From: Bacteroidota bacterium
Lineage (GTDB): Bacteria; Bacteroidota; Bacteroidia; Cytophagales; Cyclobacteriaceae
Reading direction: 5' to 3'
Assembly (NCBI GenBank): GCA_023393375.1
Contig: JAEWLI010000026.1
Location: 1 to 7,241 of the forward strand
DNA: 7,241 bases
A program made the position numbers and the translations under genes. The notes beneath the pieces were generated by a model. The model did not search any database and was not told where the DNA came from. It saw only the letters and a program-made list of their open reading frames with translations. Shown piece after piece: positions 1 through 6,013 of the stretch; position 1 is the first letter of the stretch, and each line of letters begins with the position of its first letter.

Positions 1-482
1 GTAAAAGCCTCACTACAGGTAAAGCCAATCCATATTTTCACAACCGGATAGCCACAGCTGCTCAATTGTTTAAAAGAGGAAAGGTGAAGCACATAATCGT
101 AAGTGGGGACAATCGAACAATTTATTATAACGAACCTAAGGATATGAAAAATGCATTGGTAAAATTGGGTGTGCCTGATTCAGCCATTACATTAGACTTT
201 GCCGGATTGCGTACCCTGGATTCAGTGGTTAGAGGGCAGAAAATATTCGGACAGCATAAATTCATCATTGTTACCCAGCAGTTTCATAGCTACAGGGCCA
301 TATTTATCAGTCGATACTACGATATCGACGCCATTGCATTGGCCGCGCCCGGCATCACCTTTAAAAAAGATCTTCGTGTAGTGGGAAGGGAATTTTTAGC
401 CCGTCCGAAAGCCATCATTGACCTTTATTTATTGGAAAAAGAGCCAGCCTATCTAGGTGAGAAAGAAGATCTCATTTTTTGA
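1..482 (+). CDS. SanA/YdcF-like DUF218 domain protein, 5' end cut by window
   Basis: The reading frame is open from the first bases of the window (codon phase starts at base 3) to the TGA at 480-482, giving about 159 codons. A TTG at 66 is not a credible start, because the 21 codons before it (KSLTTGKANPYFHNRIATAA) continue the family pattern. SanA-like proteins are inner-membrane-anchored envelope proteins of the DUF218 fold; Escherichia coli SanA affects exclusion of vancomycin at high temperature, but the reaction is not known. Visible hallmarks are the VSGDN strand-loop followed by a YNEP motif, the LGVP segment, the DFAGLRTLDSVVR block and the VTQQFHSYRA block, all in family order. The N-terminal membrane anchor would lie outside the window. 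The gene converges on the YtxH gene with only six bases between stop codons. Family assignment is firm; function is inferred only from the family. Confidence 0.88.
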   Translation, partial: KSLTTGKANPYFHNRIATAAQLFKRGKVKHIIVSGDNRTIYYNEPKDMKNALVKLGVPDSAITLDFAGLRTLDSVVRGQKIFGQHKFIIVTQQFHSYRAIFISRYYDIDAIALAAPGITFKKDLRVVGREFLARPKAIIDLYLLEKEPAYLGEKEDLIF

Positions 483-488
483 TAAACT

Positions 489-743
489 TCACCTCTTCTT
501 TAACAACATTTCAAATTTGTGCCCTGCGGCATCAGTAAAATCTATCAAAGACTCCTTCATATCCTTATAGGTTTCACCACTATTATATGCTAAATCATGA
601 ATGCTGTCATTAAACTTTCTGGCACTTTTCAATAGTTTTTTTCTGGTTCTCCTGCCACTTTCCGGAGCTATCAGTAAACCTGCAAGAATTCCCAAGCCTG
701 CAGTGACCAGAATCGTAATGATTATATTGGTTGAATTTTTCAT
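489..743 (-). CDS. YtxH-like small membrane protein
   Basis: An 84-residue protein with one N-terminal membrane segment (about residues 6-25, Ala/Gly/Ile/Leu-rich) followed directly by the YtxH signature APESGRRTRKK and then a charged, mostly helical tail of about 50 residues ending in KKR. This size and order are typical of YtxH-domain proteins, which are widespread, often linked to general stress, and biochemically uncharacterised. The C-terminal part probably lies in the cytoplasm (positive-inside rule). The ATG at 741-743 is chosen because the hydrophobic segment begins a few residues later and an exact TAnnTTTG-type -7 element lies just upstream. The gene is monocistronic as far as can be seen and converges with the DUF218 gene. 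The last codons can pair with the end of that gene (462-469 with 494-501), so the two 3' ends may share a weak terminator. Confidence 0.85.
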   Translation of the reverse strand: MKNSTNIIITILVTAGLGILAGLLIAPESGRRTRKKLLKSARKFNDSIHDLAYNSGETYKDMKESLIDFTDAAGHKFEMLLKKR

Positions 744-770
744 AATGCGTATTTAGTAAATCAAATGATA

Positions 771-778
771 CAAAAATA
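771..778 (-). promoter_or_regulatory. Candidate Bacteroidota -7 element upstream of the YtxH gene
   Basis: Read on the minus strand the sequence is TATTTTTG, an exact match to the Bacteroidota -7 consensus TAnnTTTG. It would place the start of transcription near 764, about 20 bases before the ATG at 743. No convincing TTG -33 element is present at the usual spacing, and in A/T-rich DNA such a match can arise by chance, so this is only a candidate. Confidence 0.3.
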
Positions 779-978
779 ACACACCTTAACGAATAATGTT
801 TGCTGTTGCCCTTTAGTCTGCTATTTCTTTTAGATAAGCCTGTATTATAAGGGAAATCTAATCTGTTCACACCTACCAACAATAAGGCCAAAAAGGAGAA
901 CATCGACTGCATTTGGCAGCAAAGAAAAAGATTTCGGCTTTGTAAGGATTATCTGTTTGCTGTTTCGTGAGGACACCA

Positions 979-994
979 TAGCCGTCAACCTAAG
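979..994 (+). repeat. Left terminal inverted repeat (16 bp)
   Basis: Perfect reverse complement of 1175-1190. Its inner part CCTAAG recurs as CTTAGG at 1003-1008 and CCTAAG at 1018-1023, so this end can fold on itself in two alternative small hairpins (988-994 with 1003-1009, or 1003-1008 with 1018-1023) as well as pairing with the far end. Confidence 0.75.
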
Positions 995-1063
995 CATTGA
1001 CACTTAGGTAGTTAATTCCTAAGAATACCCAATGAAAAACCTGAAAGGGTCAAATGTTAATAA

Positions 1064-1082
1064 CCACGGGTGTAACCCGTGG
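1064..1082. repeat. REP-like hairpin inside the palindromic element
   Basis: CCACGGGT (1064-1071) and ACCCGTGG (1075-1082) form a perfect 8-bp GC-rich stem around a three-base loop (GTA). It is the most GC-rich point of the element and has no U-tract on either side, so it is more likely a recognition or structural hairpin than an intrinsic terminator. Confidence 0.6.
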
Positions 1083-1108
1083 AATAAATGGAAATTATAT
1101 AAGTTTGG

Positions 1109-1139
1109 CACATATTTTTGCTCTTTCGCAAAAATTGTG
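1109..1139. repeat. Bulged 12-bp hairpin inside the palindromic element
   Basis: CACA (1109-1112) pairs with TGTG (1136-1139) and, after a single bulged T at 1113, ATTTTTGC (1114-1121) pairs with GCAAAAAT (1128-1135) around a six-base loop. Long inner stem plus outer stem makes this unlikely to be chance. It supports the view that the whole element folds as a branched structure closed by the terminal repeats. Confidence 0.5.
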
Positions 1140-1174
1140 ACAAAACGAAAAGAACAATTTATAGCAATTTATAT

Positions 1175-1190
1175 CTTAGGTTGACGGCTA
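1175..1190 (-). repeat. Right terminal inverted repeat (16 bp)
   Basis: Perfect reverse complement of 979-994. It is followed after two bases by the right copy of the imperfect 10-bp direct repeat at 1193-1202. The alternative local pairings seen at the left end are absent here, so the ends are identical only in the 16-bp core. Confidence 0.75.
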
Positions 1191-1261
1191 AGGTGAGGAT
1201 ACGAACCAGGGACGTTTATACAACCCAGTAGAATTTTCAAATCTCACTAAATCCTGAAATG

Positions 1262-2062
1262 CTATTTCTTAAATACTTTCATCAACTGCACTTTCATCAT
1301 CCGTGCCACTTTGATCAGAAACCTTAACAAGGGATGAGGCATTTCATGCTGATGTTGGTGTTTTCCCTCCATCGCCAGTTTACAGGGGCGGCAATTGCCA
1401 CAGGGACGACCAAAAAACGGGTAGTGACAAAACCATGAAAATGTCAGGATTTCATAAAAACCATGTTCACGGGCGATCTGCTCCATCTTGTACTTATCTG
1501 TTGTCAATAATGGGAACCTGAAATTGGTAAACAGGGTAAGTTTCTCATCAAACCCAGGCTTAAGCTGCAACATAAACCTGTCTCCGTCAGTCACCATATA
1601 AGGCATCAGTTGTTCCATCCAGGTGTTTCGATAATCAGCTTCATCAATTGACAGTTCAAGATCCCCTAAACTGTACTTTTTCGAAAATGCAGACAGCCAG
1701 AGATATTGAGAACCAATAGGGTATTGGTCCCTGAATCTTTTGTAGTAATACTTTTCATTTTCAGAAATCACCAAATCGTCTTTATTGGTATAGATGGTTT
1801 CCATAAGCCGATCAGATGCTTCCGGATAAACATCCCTCAACTTTTTTTTGATGGATTTCATGGCATCCAGTTCTTTCGTCAAAGATTTTCTACCGACATC
1901 AACCACATAGTAAGGTTGAACATATTTTTTCTGAACAATGAGGGTATGCAATAACCGAAATGTTGAATCCCATCCTCCAGTCCACAAAATATTTGATTTA
2001 GCTGTAGACGCTACTAAAGACTCTTCCTTGGAGTCTGCAGGTGCCACTATCGGATTAACCAT
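1262..2062 (-). CDS. QueC-like PP-loop ATPase with C-terminal zinc motif
   Basis: A 266-residue protein if translation starts at the ATG at 2060-2062. The adenine-nucleotide alpha-hydrolase (PP-loop) motif reads ILWTGGWDST at about residues 25-34, a variant of the SGGxDS loop with Ser replaced by Thr and a Trp inside. Near the C-terminus four cysteines (about residues 212, 221, 224, 227) have the spacing C-x8-C-x2-C-x2-C, as in 7-cyano-7-deazaguanine synthase QueC, where they bind zinc. QueC makes preQ0 from 7-carboxy-7-deazaguanine using ATP and ammonia. Against a plain QueC call are the divergent middle, the extra length (QueC is about 220-230 residues), the His-rich stretch after the zinc motif, and the lack of queD, queE or folE nearby. 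QueC-like proteins also occur in Qat and type IV CBASS defence systems, but no partner is visible. An ATG at 2108-2110 would add 16 residues; it is disfavoured because its extension (MLLHSFYSIC...) looks non-conserved and a promoter-like TAGTATTTG lies between the two starts. Confidence 0.78.
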   Translation of the reverse strand: MVNPIVAPADSKEESLVASTAKSNILWTGGWDSTFRLLHTLIVQKKYVQPYYVVDVGRKSLTKELDAMKSIKKKLRDVYPEASDRLMETIYTNKDDLVISENEKYYYKRFRDQYPIGSQYLWLSAFSKKYSLGDLELSIDEADYRNTWMEQLMPYMVTDGDRFMLQLKPGFDEKLTLFTNFRFPLLTTDKYKMEQIAREHGFYEILTFSWFCHYPFFGRPCGNCRPCKLAMEGKHQHQHEMPHPLLRFLIKVARMMKVQLMKVFKK

Positions 2063-2125
2063 ATTAATATGCTTAAAAGTACAAATACTATAAAATGAGT
2101 GTAATAACATTAAGTGTAGGAGGAA

Positions 2126-2174
2126 TGTTTATTGAATTGAGTTATTTTTTTGTTTTACTCCGAATTAATAAACA
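2126..2174. repeat. Interrupted A/T-rich hairpin upstream of the QueC-like gene
   Basis: TGTTTATT (2126-2133) pairs with AATAAACA (2167-2174), AATT (2135-2138) with AATT (2163-2166), and GAG (2139-2141) with CTC (2158-2160), leaving a T-rich 16-base loop. There is one bulged G on the left and CG on the right. It could be an operator, a leader structure or the end of a decayed element; nothing in the sequence decides between these. Confidence 0.35.
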
Positions 2175-2236
2175 CTCAAGTGCAGATATCAATGTTGAAT
2201 TTGGTGTAAATCCTTATGTCCTCAAGCCGGACAGGC

Positions 2237-2266
2237 TTTGACTTTTTGCTTGATCAAAAAGTCAAA
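2237..2266. repeat. 12-bp perfect hairpin, probable dispersed intergenic repeat
   Basis: TTTGACTTTTTG (2237-2248) and CAAAAAGTCAAA (2255-2266) are perfect reverse complements around the loop CTTGAT, and a second ATCAAG at 2273-2278 can compete for that loop. No terminator-type T-run follows on the plus strand, and both neighbouring genes point away from it, so it has no gene to terminate. A hairpin of this kind followed by a GC-richer tail resembles repeats I recall between genes in Cytophagales genomes, which is memory and not a search result. Confidence 0.5.
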
Positions 2267-2561
2267 CAAAAAATCAAGAAAAAACGACGTTTCCCCCCTC
2301 GTGCTCACGCTCACCTCACCGTTTTTTCAGCCCTTCGCGCATGGTGTCCGCCCATTCTTCTACGGTGGTTAATAGTTCTAATTTTTGGCGGACTTTTTCT
2401 AATATTTTATCTGAATTTCAACAATCTTAATAAGTGCATTCATATTATTAGTGGTAGAATCTTTTTTATAATTTTGGGATAGTATTACCCGCTGTAAAAT
2501 ATCATTTTCTCTCCCATTTGCTTTATAATATGAAAATATTGTAGTTTGGTGAAGGCAAATT

Positions 2562-3743
2562 ATGGAGGAGTTGAAAGAAATCAAAAAACCGTATTTTTTA
2601 GAAAAAAACCTAAGGATCATATATAGCATCACGTTGACGGCCATCATGGGTGTGGCTAGTCTCTCTCCTGCCCTACCCGAAATCCAACAACATTTCCAGG
2701 TTACCAAAATACAGGTAGGTTATCTGATCATGATCTTTACCCTACCTGGAATTATACTCACACCTATCATGGGAATTTTAGCTGACCGATTTGGCAGGAA
2801 AGTAGTATTAGTGCCATCATTAATCCTCTTTGGTATTGCAGGGGGACTTTGTGCTTTTACCACCAGTTTTGTTTGGTTGCTTGGGCTCAGATTTTTACAG
2901 GGAATAGGGGCGGCTTCTTTGGGATCTTTAAATGTGACCATCATTGGTGATCTTTATCATGGGAAATCCAGGGGGATTGCCATGGGTTATAATGCAAGTA
3001 TCTTAAGTCTTGGAACTGCCCTTTATCCTTTTTTAGGTGGATTTCTGGCGCAAATAGGTTGGAACTGGCCATTTGTGCTGGCTTTTATGGCAATCCCGGT
3101 AAGTATGGTCGTATTGTTTACCCTCAAACTGGAAAAGCCCTCTATTGACGTGCGGTTTTCAACCTACCTTTCAGAGACATTAAAAAATATAAGAAAAAAA
3201 GAACCTCTGGCTTTATTTTGTGCTTCTATTTTGAGTTTTATCATCCTGTATGGTGCCATGATCACTTACTTCCCCTTTTTGATGAAACAAAAGTTTAACT
3301 CTTCCCCGCTTACCATTGGACTGTTGATGTCTTTGGTATCTGTGGGATCGGCATTTACTTCATCCAATCTGGGATATTTACAATCCCGATTTACGTCCAA
3401 AAAAATGCTGCTTATGGCATACACTTTATATGCTGTAGCTTGTTTTACCATCCCTTTTGTCAGTCAACTCACTATTCTGGTAATCCCCATTATCATCTTT
3501 GGATTCGCACAAGGAGCCAATCTGCCCAATCTCCTGACATTGATTTCCAATCATGCCCCACCTGCCAATCGTGCAGGATTTATGTCGACCAATGGCATGG
3601 CTTTACGTACCGGCCAAACGTTAGGGCCTCTCATTATGGGAACTTTATATGGTATTGGTGATATAGAGGCTGTTTTTATTGGTGGCGGAGTGATTGCCAT
3701 GATGCTGTTTATTATGATCAGGTTGATTATTGTGGATAGGTAA
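2562..3743 (+). CDS. MFS exporter, DHA1 drug-efflux type
   Basis: A 393-residue, 12-helix major facilitator superfamily permease, the usual length for the drug:H+ antiporter-1 group. The family signature motif A is intact in the loop between helices 2 and 3 (GILADRFGRK, residues 71-80). The end of helix 5 has a motif-C-like SLGTALYPFLGG (about 149-160), in which the usual GP is replaced by YP. The Lys/Glu-containing loop at about 190-215 separates the two six-helix halves, and the second half ends with a GQTLGPLIMG segment (351-360). Motif C is characteristic of exporters, so efflux of a small hydrophobic compound by proton exchange at the inner membrane is likely, but the substrate cannot be read from sequence. 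The ATG at 2562 follows an A/T-rich leader with no clear Shine-Dalgarno. The gene stands alone, with no adjacent regulator or membrane-fusion protein. Confidence 0.9.
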   Translation: MEELKEIKKPYFLEKNLRIIYSITLTAIMGVASLSPALPEIQQHFQVTKIQVGYLIMIFTLPGIILTPIMGILADRFGRKVVLVPSLILFGIAGGLCAFTTSFVWLLGLRFLQGIGAASLGSLNVTIIGDLYHGKSRGIAMGYNASILSLGTALYPFLGGFLAQIGWNWPFVLAFMAIPVSMVVLFTLKLEKPSIDVRFSTYLSETLKNIRKKEPLALFCASILSFIILYGAMITYFPFLMKQKFNSSPLTIGLLMSLVSVGSAFTSSNLGYLQSRFTSKKMLLMAYTLYAVACFTIPFVSQLTILVIPIIIFGFAQGANLPNLLTLISNHAPPANRAGFMSTNGMALRTGQTLGPLIMGTLYGIGDIEAVFIGGGVIAMMLFIMIRLIIVDR

Positions 3744-4072
3744 TGCTCATATATTAGCTGTGCTCTTCACTAATACGGTAGATTACTTTCAGAAATGAAA
3801 TGTAATATTTTTTCCACAAAAACTTAACATCGATTATTATTTAAGACTATTAATATGAATAATAGGCTCTTCAAACTGTGGAGGTGTAAAAATTTAAACG
3901 TAAAACCTCCCTTTCTGCTTTTATATTTATTTTACCACAAATTGGTACATCGGGTAGGTTATGCAAAATAAACACCCATTATAAGAAAATTATCAAGCTA
4001 AATTGCATTCAATTGGAATATTTTACTAATAAGTATTTAAATGATTGTACATAACAATAAAAATATAAACCT
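3744..4072. other. Noncoding A/T-rich gap between MFS and lipoprotein genes
   Basis: No credible gene lies in these 329 bases. GGAGGT (3880-3885) can pair with ACCTCC (3905-3910) and is followed by a pyrimidine-rich stretch, so it may be a weak terminator for the MFS gene, though 137 bases after its stop. TACCA (3933-3937) and TGGTA (3943-3947) form a small hairpin just after it, and GGGT (3952-3955) can pair with ACCC (3974-3977). The final 80 bases are strongly A/T-rich and should contain the promoter and leader of the lipoprotein gene, but no full TTG/TAnnTTTG pair is apparent. Confidence 0.4.
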
Positions 4073-5065
4073 ATGAAAAACATCTTTACAAAGCTTTCCA
4101 TTGCCCTTTTATTCTTTGCGTTTGTTGCTTGTGATAAATCTGATGATCCGGATAAAATAATAGAACAACCGGAGGAAGAACAGCCAGTGGATGAACAACC
4201 CATTGGGAAGAGTTACAGAATTAAGTCTTTGGTTACCCATAATGATAATAATACTTTCGCATCAGATAGTCTGAAATTTATTTATGAAGACAAAAAATTG
4301 GTTAGAGTTAATCGAAATGTGTTATTCCAAGATGAATGGATGGATGCTGAGTACACTGTAATCAATTATATTGACAATAAAATATCTCTGAATTGGCAAT
4401 ATGATGATGAAGAGGAAATTTTAAAAATTCCTTGCTGTGAATTTTCCATGGATGGTGATAAGATTATAAAATATACTACCTTTCCAAGTGATTTATATTT
4501 TTCTTCTGGAAATACTGAGGCTTTTTTTTATGATAACCAAGATCGATTAATTACCATTTGGATGACTGGGGACAACGGAGAAGACTGGGGACAAATCAGG
4601 ATTACATATGCGAATGATAAAATTGCAACTCGAGGGTATTGGGATGCAGAAAACATCGTGATGGATATAGATACCTTTTTCTATGAAAATGGGAAACTGG
4701 CATTCATCCTTGAATATGATCACTACAACGACCTACTTCAATTAGATCGTAAAGTAGTCTATAATTATAATAGTAATGACCAAATCAATAAGATTGATTA
4801 CTGGGGACCCGACGGTGATTATTGGGCAAATAGGGTTTTTACATATAATGAAGATGGTTTGTTGATAAAAGTTGAAACCGAGGACAAAGGAGAGATTGTT
4901 GAGGAAATCTTTTATGAATATGAGGAAGGTGAAGGAAATGCCGAATTCTTTGAATATGATAATATGTATTACAATTTCGATGAAATGCCAACATATACCC
5001 GTAAAGATCTTTCAAAACCTGAATTGAGAAGGTCTACTTTTGGGTTAAACCCGTTAAGATTTTAA
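4073..5065 (+). CDS. Acidic surface lipoprotein with degenerate YD-like repeats
   Basis: A 330-residue protein with a type II signal peptide: Lys near the start, a hydrophobic core, and the lipobox FVAC with the lipidated Cys at residue 20. The following residues are Asp/Ser-rich, which in Bacteroidota favours outer-membrane and possibly surface placement. Next is a short linker with EQP repeated three times (about residues 35-43). The rest is a series of beta-strand pairs of the form aromatic-Y-x-N/D-G/D-K-L-hydrophobic-x-hydrophobic, for example FIYEDKKLVRV, FFYDNQDRLITI, FFYENGKLAFIL, YNYNSNDQINKI and FTYNEDGLLIKV. This resembles RHS/YD-type or DUF4595-like repeat lipoproteins of Bacteroidota, which have no assigned reaction. 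The last 30 residues (DEMPTYTRKDLSKPELRRSTFG...) depart from the repeat pattern and are more basic. The neighbouring envelope genes on the other strand suggest a surface cluster, but no operon link exists. Confidence 0.8.
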   Translation: MKNIFTKLSIALLFFAFVACDKSDDPDKIIEQPEEEQPVDEQPIGKSYRIKSLVTHNDNNTFASDSLKFIYEDKKLVRVNRNVLFQDEWMDAEYTVINYIDNKISLNWQYDDEEEILKIPCCEFSMDGDKIIKYTTFPSDLYFSSGNTEAFFYDNQDRLITIWMTGDNGEDWGQIRITYANDKIATRGYWDAENIVMDIDTFFYENGKLAFILEYDHYNDLLQLDRKVVYNYNSNDQINKIDYWGPDGDYWANRVFTYNEDGLLIKVETEDKGEIVEEIFYEYEEGEGNAEFFEYDNMYYNFDEMPTYTRKDLSKPELRRSTFGLNPLRF

Positions 5066-5104
5066 CTTGTAATAGTTTTATACATACAACACCTCATGTA
5101 AAAC

Positions 5105-5136
5105 TCCTGCGTATGTAATGAAATGCATACGCAGGA
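5105..5136. terminator. Hairpin between convergent genes, probable bidirectional terminator
   Basis: TCCTGCGTATG (5105-5115) and CATACGCAGGA (5126-5136) form a perfect 11-bp stem with a ten-base loop. It lies 39 bases after the stop of the YD-repeat lipoprotein and 30 bases beyond the stop of the MORN lipoprotein gene on the other strand. Only a short T-run (TTTT) follows on the minus strand and none on the plus strand, so termination should be more efficient for the minus-strand operon. Confidence 0.7.
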
Positions 5137-5166
5137 TATTCCAAGAAGTAGAAAACTAAAGGTCAC

Positions 5167-5955
5167 TCATGGGTTTTTCACCTTCACCCTATATTTTCTT
5201 TCTGCCACATAAGGATTTCCAAAAAAGGTATAATGCACGCCGACGATATTAAATTCCTTATTAATCTCATGCTGCGGAGGGATCTCTATCTCGAATATTC
5301 CGGTTTGTTTGTCATCAGCCAGTGGTAGTTTATACATACCATCATGAATAAATATCCCATCTATCAGCTGCCCTACATAATATTCGGCTTTCTTACTGCT
5401 CTTTTGCGTAAAGTTCACATGAAGTAAGAAAGTGTTTTCCTCAGACAATCTGTTCACTTCTTTGACAGCTATTTCCGGATAATTTTTCTTTTCTTTACCG
5501 TTGGCCATATATTCAATCAACCCTTTGCCCGGATAATTAAACCTGAAAGATACGACCGATGAAGGCTCTCCATTTTCCTTGAATATCTTCCGTTCACCAT
5601 GTAGCTGATTGTCGTAATAAGCAGACTCCATATATAAAACACCATCCTGATAGTAGGTTTTGGCGATCCCGTCTTTCTTGTCTTCTTTATACTCAATCTC
5701 ATGATGCAGCACGCCATTCGGATAATAATCCTTTGCCAGTCCTTCCCTTTTCCCATTCTTCATGGGAATTTCATTAAAAAGTTTCCCATTGTCCCTGTAT
5801 TTTCTGGAAATCCCATTTTCTACTTTTTTCGAATCAGGTGTTGGTGCCACTACTTCTTTTTTCATGGCTTCTCTTTTCAGCTGTTCATTTAAAATATACT
5901 GGCATCCTCCAGCTATCAAGCCTATTAGGATGAAAAGGGAAACTTGCTTTAGCAT
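5167..5955 (-). CDS. MORN_2-repeat (YwqK-like) lipoprotein
   Basis: A 262-residue protein with a type II signal peptide whose lipobox LIAGGC places the lipidated Cys at residue 18, followed by a charged linker (about 22-45). Four tandem repeats of the MORN_2 type follow with an exact 24-residue period: glycines at about 48, 72, 96 and 120, each followed by a Y-x-x-x-G-x-L/hydrophobic core such as RKYRDNGKLFNE, KDYYPNGVLHHE and KTYYQDGVLYME. The last 100 residues form a separate beta-rich domain with no motif I recognise. MORN_2 proteins are common in Bacteroidota, often annotated as YwqK-family antitoxins by homology, a label that does not fit a lipidated protein with no toxin gene beside it. 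A structural or binding role at the envelope is more likely. The gene begins 58 bases after the barrel-protein gene on the same strand, so the two are probably co-transcribed. Confidence 0.85.
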   Translation of the reverse strand: MLKQVSLFILIGLIAGGCQYILNEQLKREAMKKEVVAPTPDSKKVENGISRKYRDNGKLFNEIPMKNGKREGLAKDYYPNGVLHHEIEYKEDKKDGIAKTYYQDGVLYMESAYYDNQLHGERKIFKENGEPSSVVSFRFNYPGKGLIEYMANGKEKKNYPEIAVKEVNRLSEENTFLLHVNFTQKSSKKAEYYVGQLIDGIFIHDGMYKLPLADDKQTGIFEIEIPPQHEINKEFNIVGVHYTFFGNPYVAERKYRVKVKNP

Positions 5956-6013
5956 TTCTTTGGATATTTATGGCTAATATATGACAGAAATGAATCAACT
6001 CGACAATTCTGTA

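Larger units (their letters stand above)
977..1192. mobile_element. MITE/REP-like palindromic element, no coding capacity
   Basis: A perfect 16-bp inverted repeat, TAGCCGTCAACCTAAG at 979-994 and its reverse complement at 1175-1190, encloses a noncoding core. Just outside, each separated by two bases, are GTGAGGACAC (967-976) and GTGAGGATAC (1193-1202), a 9/10 direct repeat laid out as a target-site duplication would be. If instead the flanking TA is the duplication, the element is 981-1188. The core holds three further hairpins (988-1009, 1064-1082, 1109-1139) and no credible ORF. Short terminal-repeat elements without a transposase are usually mobilised in trans. The central CCACGGGT/ACCCGTGG hairpin also resembles REP sequences linked to IS200-like RAYT transposases, an association I recall for Bacteroidota but cannot verify here. 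It lies 69 bases beyond the stop of the QueC-like gene. Mobility is inferred; the repeat structure is seen directly. Confidence 0.6.
2063..2561. other. Noncoding gap between the QueC-like and MFS genes
   Basis: About 500 bases separate two divergently transcribed genes. The part next to the QueC-like gene (2063-2215) is A/T-rich and holds an interrupted 15-bp hairpin (2126-2174). The middle (about 2220-2370) contains a 12-bp perfect hairpin followed by a visibly GC-richer stretch bounded by CACCGT (2317-2322) and its inverse ACGGTG (2362-2367). The last 190 bases are A/T-rich again and should carry the MFS promoter. An 88-codon frame at 2216-2482 crosses the hairpin and the GC-rich patch; its Lys/Arg-rich then hydrophobic translation looks like a chance product of the repeat, and I do not call it a gene. 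Confidence 0.5.

Noticed and set aside
462..501. AAAGAAGA/TCTTCTTT pairing across the convergent stop codons
   Set aside because: The stem is A/T-rich, interrupted by a 24-base loop and embedded in both coding sequences, so I do not call it as a terminator on its own.
610..912. 100-codon minus-strand frame overlapping the YtxH gene
   Set aside because: It overlaps most of the YtxH gene on the same strand in another frame; its translation has no domain pattern and its end is just the frame-shifted reading of the YtxH codons.
979..1190. Reading the palindromic element as a CRISPR repeat or a retron msr-msd
   Set aside because: There are no regularly spaced identical direct repeats, and no cas gene or reverse transcriptase is in the window.
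1262..2062. Calling a complete Qat or type IV CBASS defence system
   Set aside because: Only the QueC-like protein is present; no ATPase, nuclease, cyclase or other effector neighbours it.
2125..2241. Short plus-strand frame (38 codons) after an AGGAGG at 2118-2123
   Set aside because: The Shine-Dalgarno-like sequence nearly touches the ATG, far too close to function; the frame runs through the hairpin at 2126-2174 and the product has no recognisable feature.
2216..2482. 88-codon plus-strand frame upstream of the MFS gene
   Set aside because: It starts inside the repeat-like module, translates the hairpin into a Lys-rich stretch and A/T-rich DNA into a hydrophobic stretch, and has no leader signal. 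It is better explained as noncoding repeat.
5167..5955. Calling the MORN_2 lipoprotein an antitoxin of a toxin-antitoxin pair
   Set aside because: The label exists in databases for MORN_2 proteins, but this one is exported and lipidated and has no toxin-like gene beside it.
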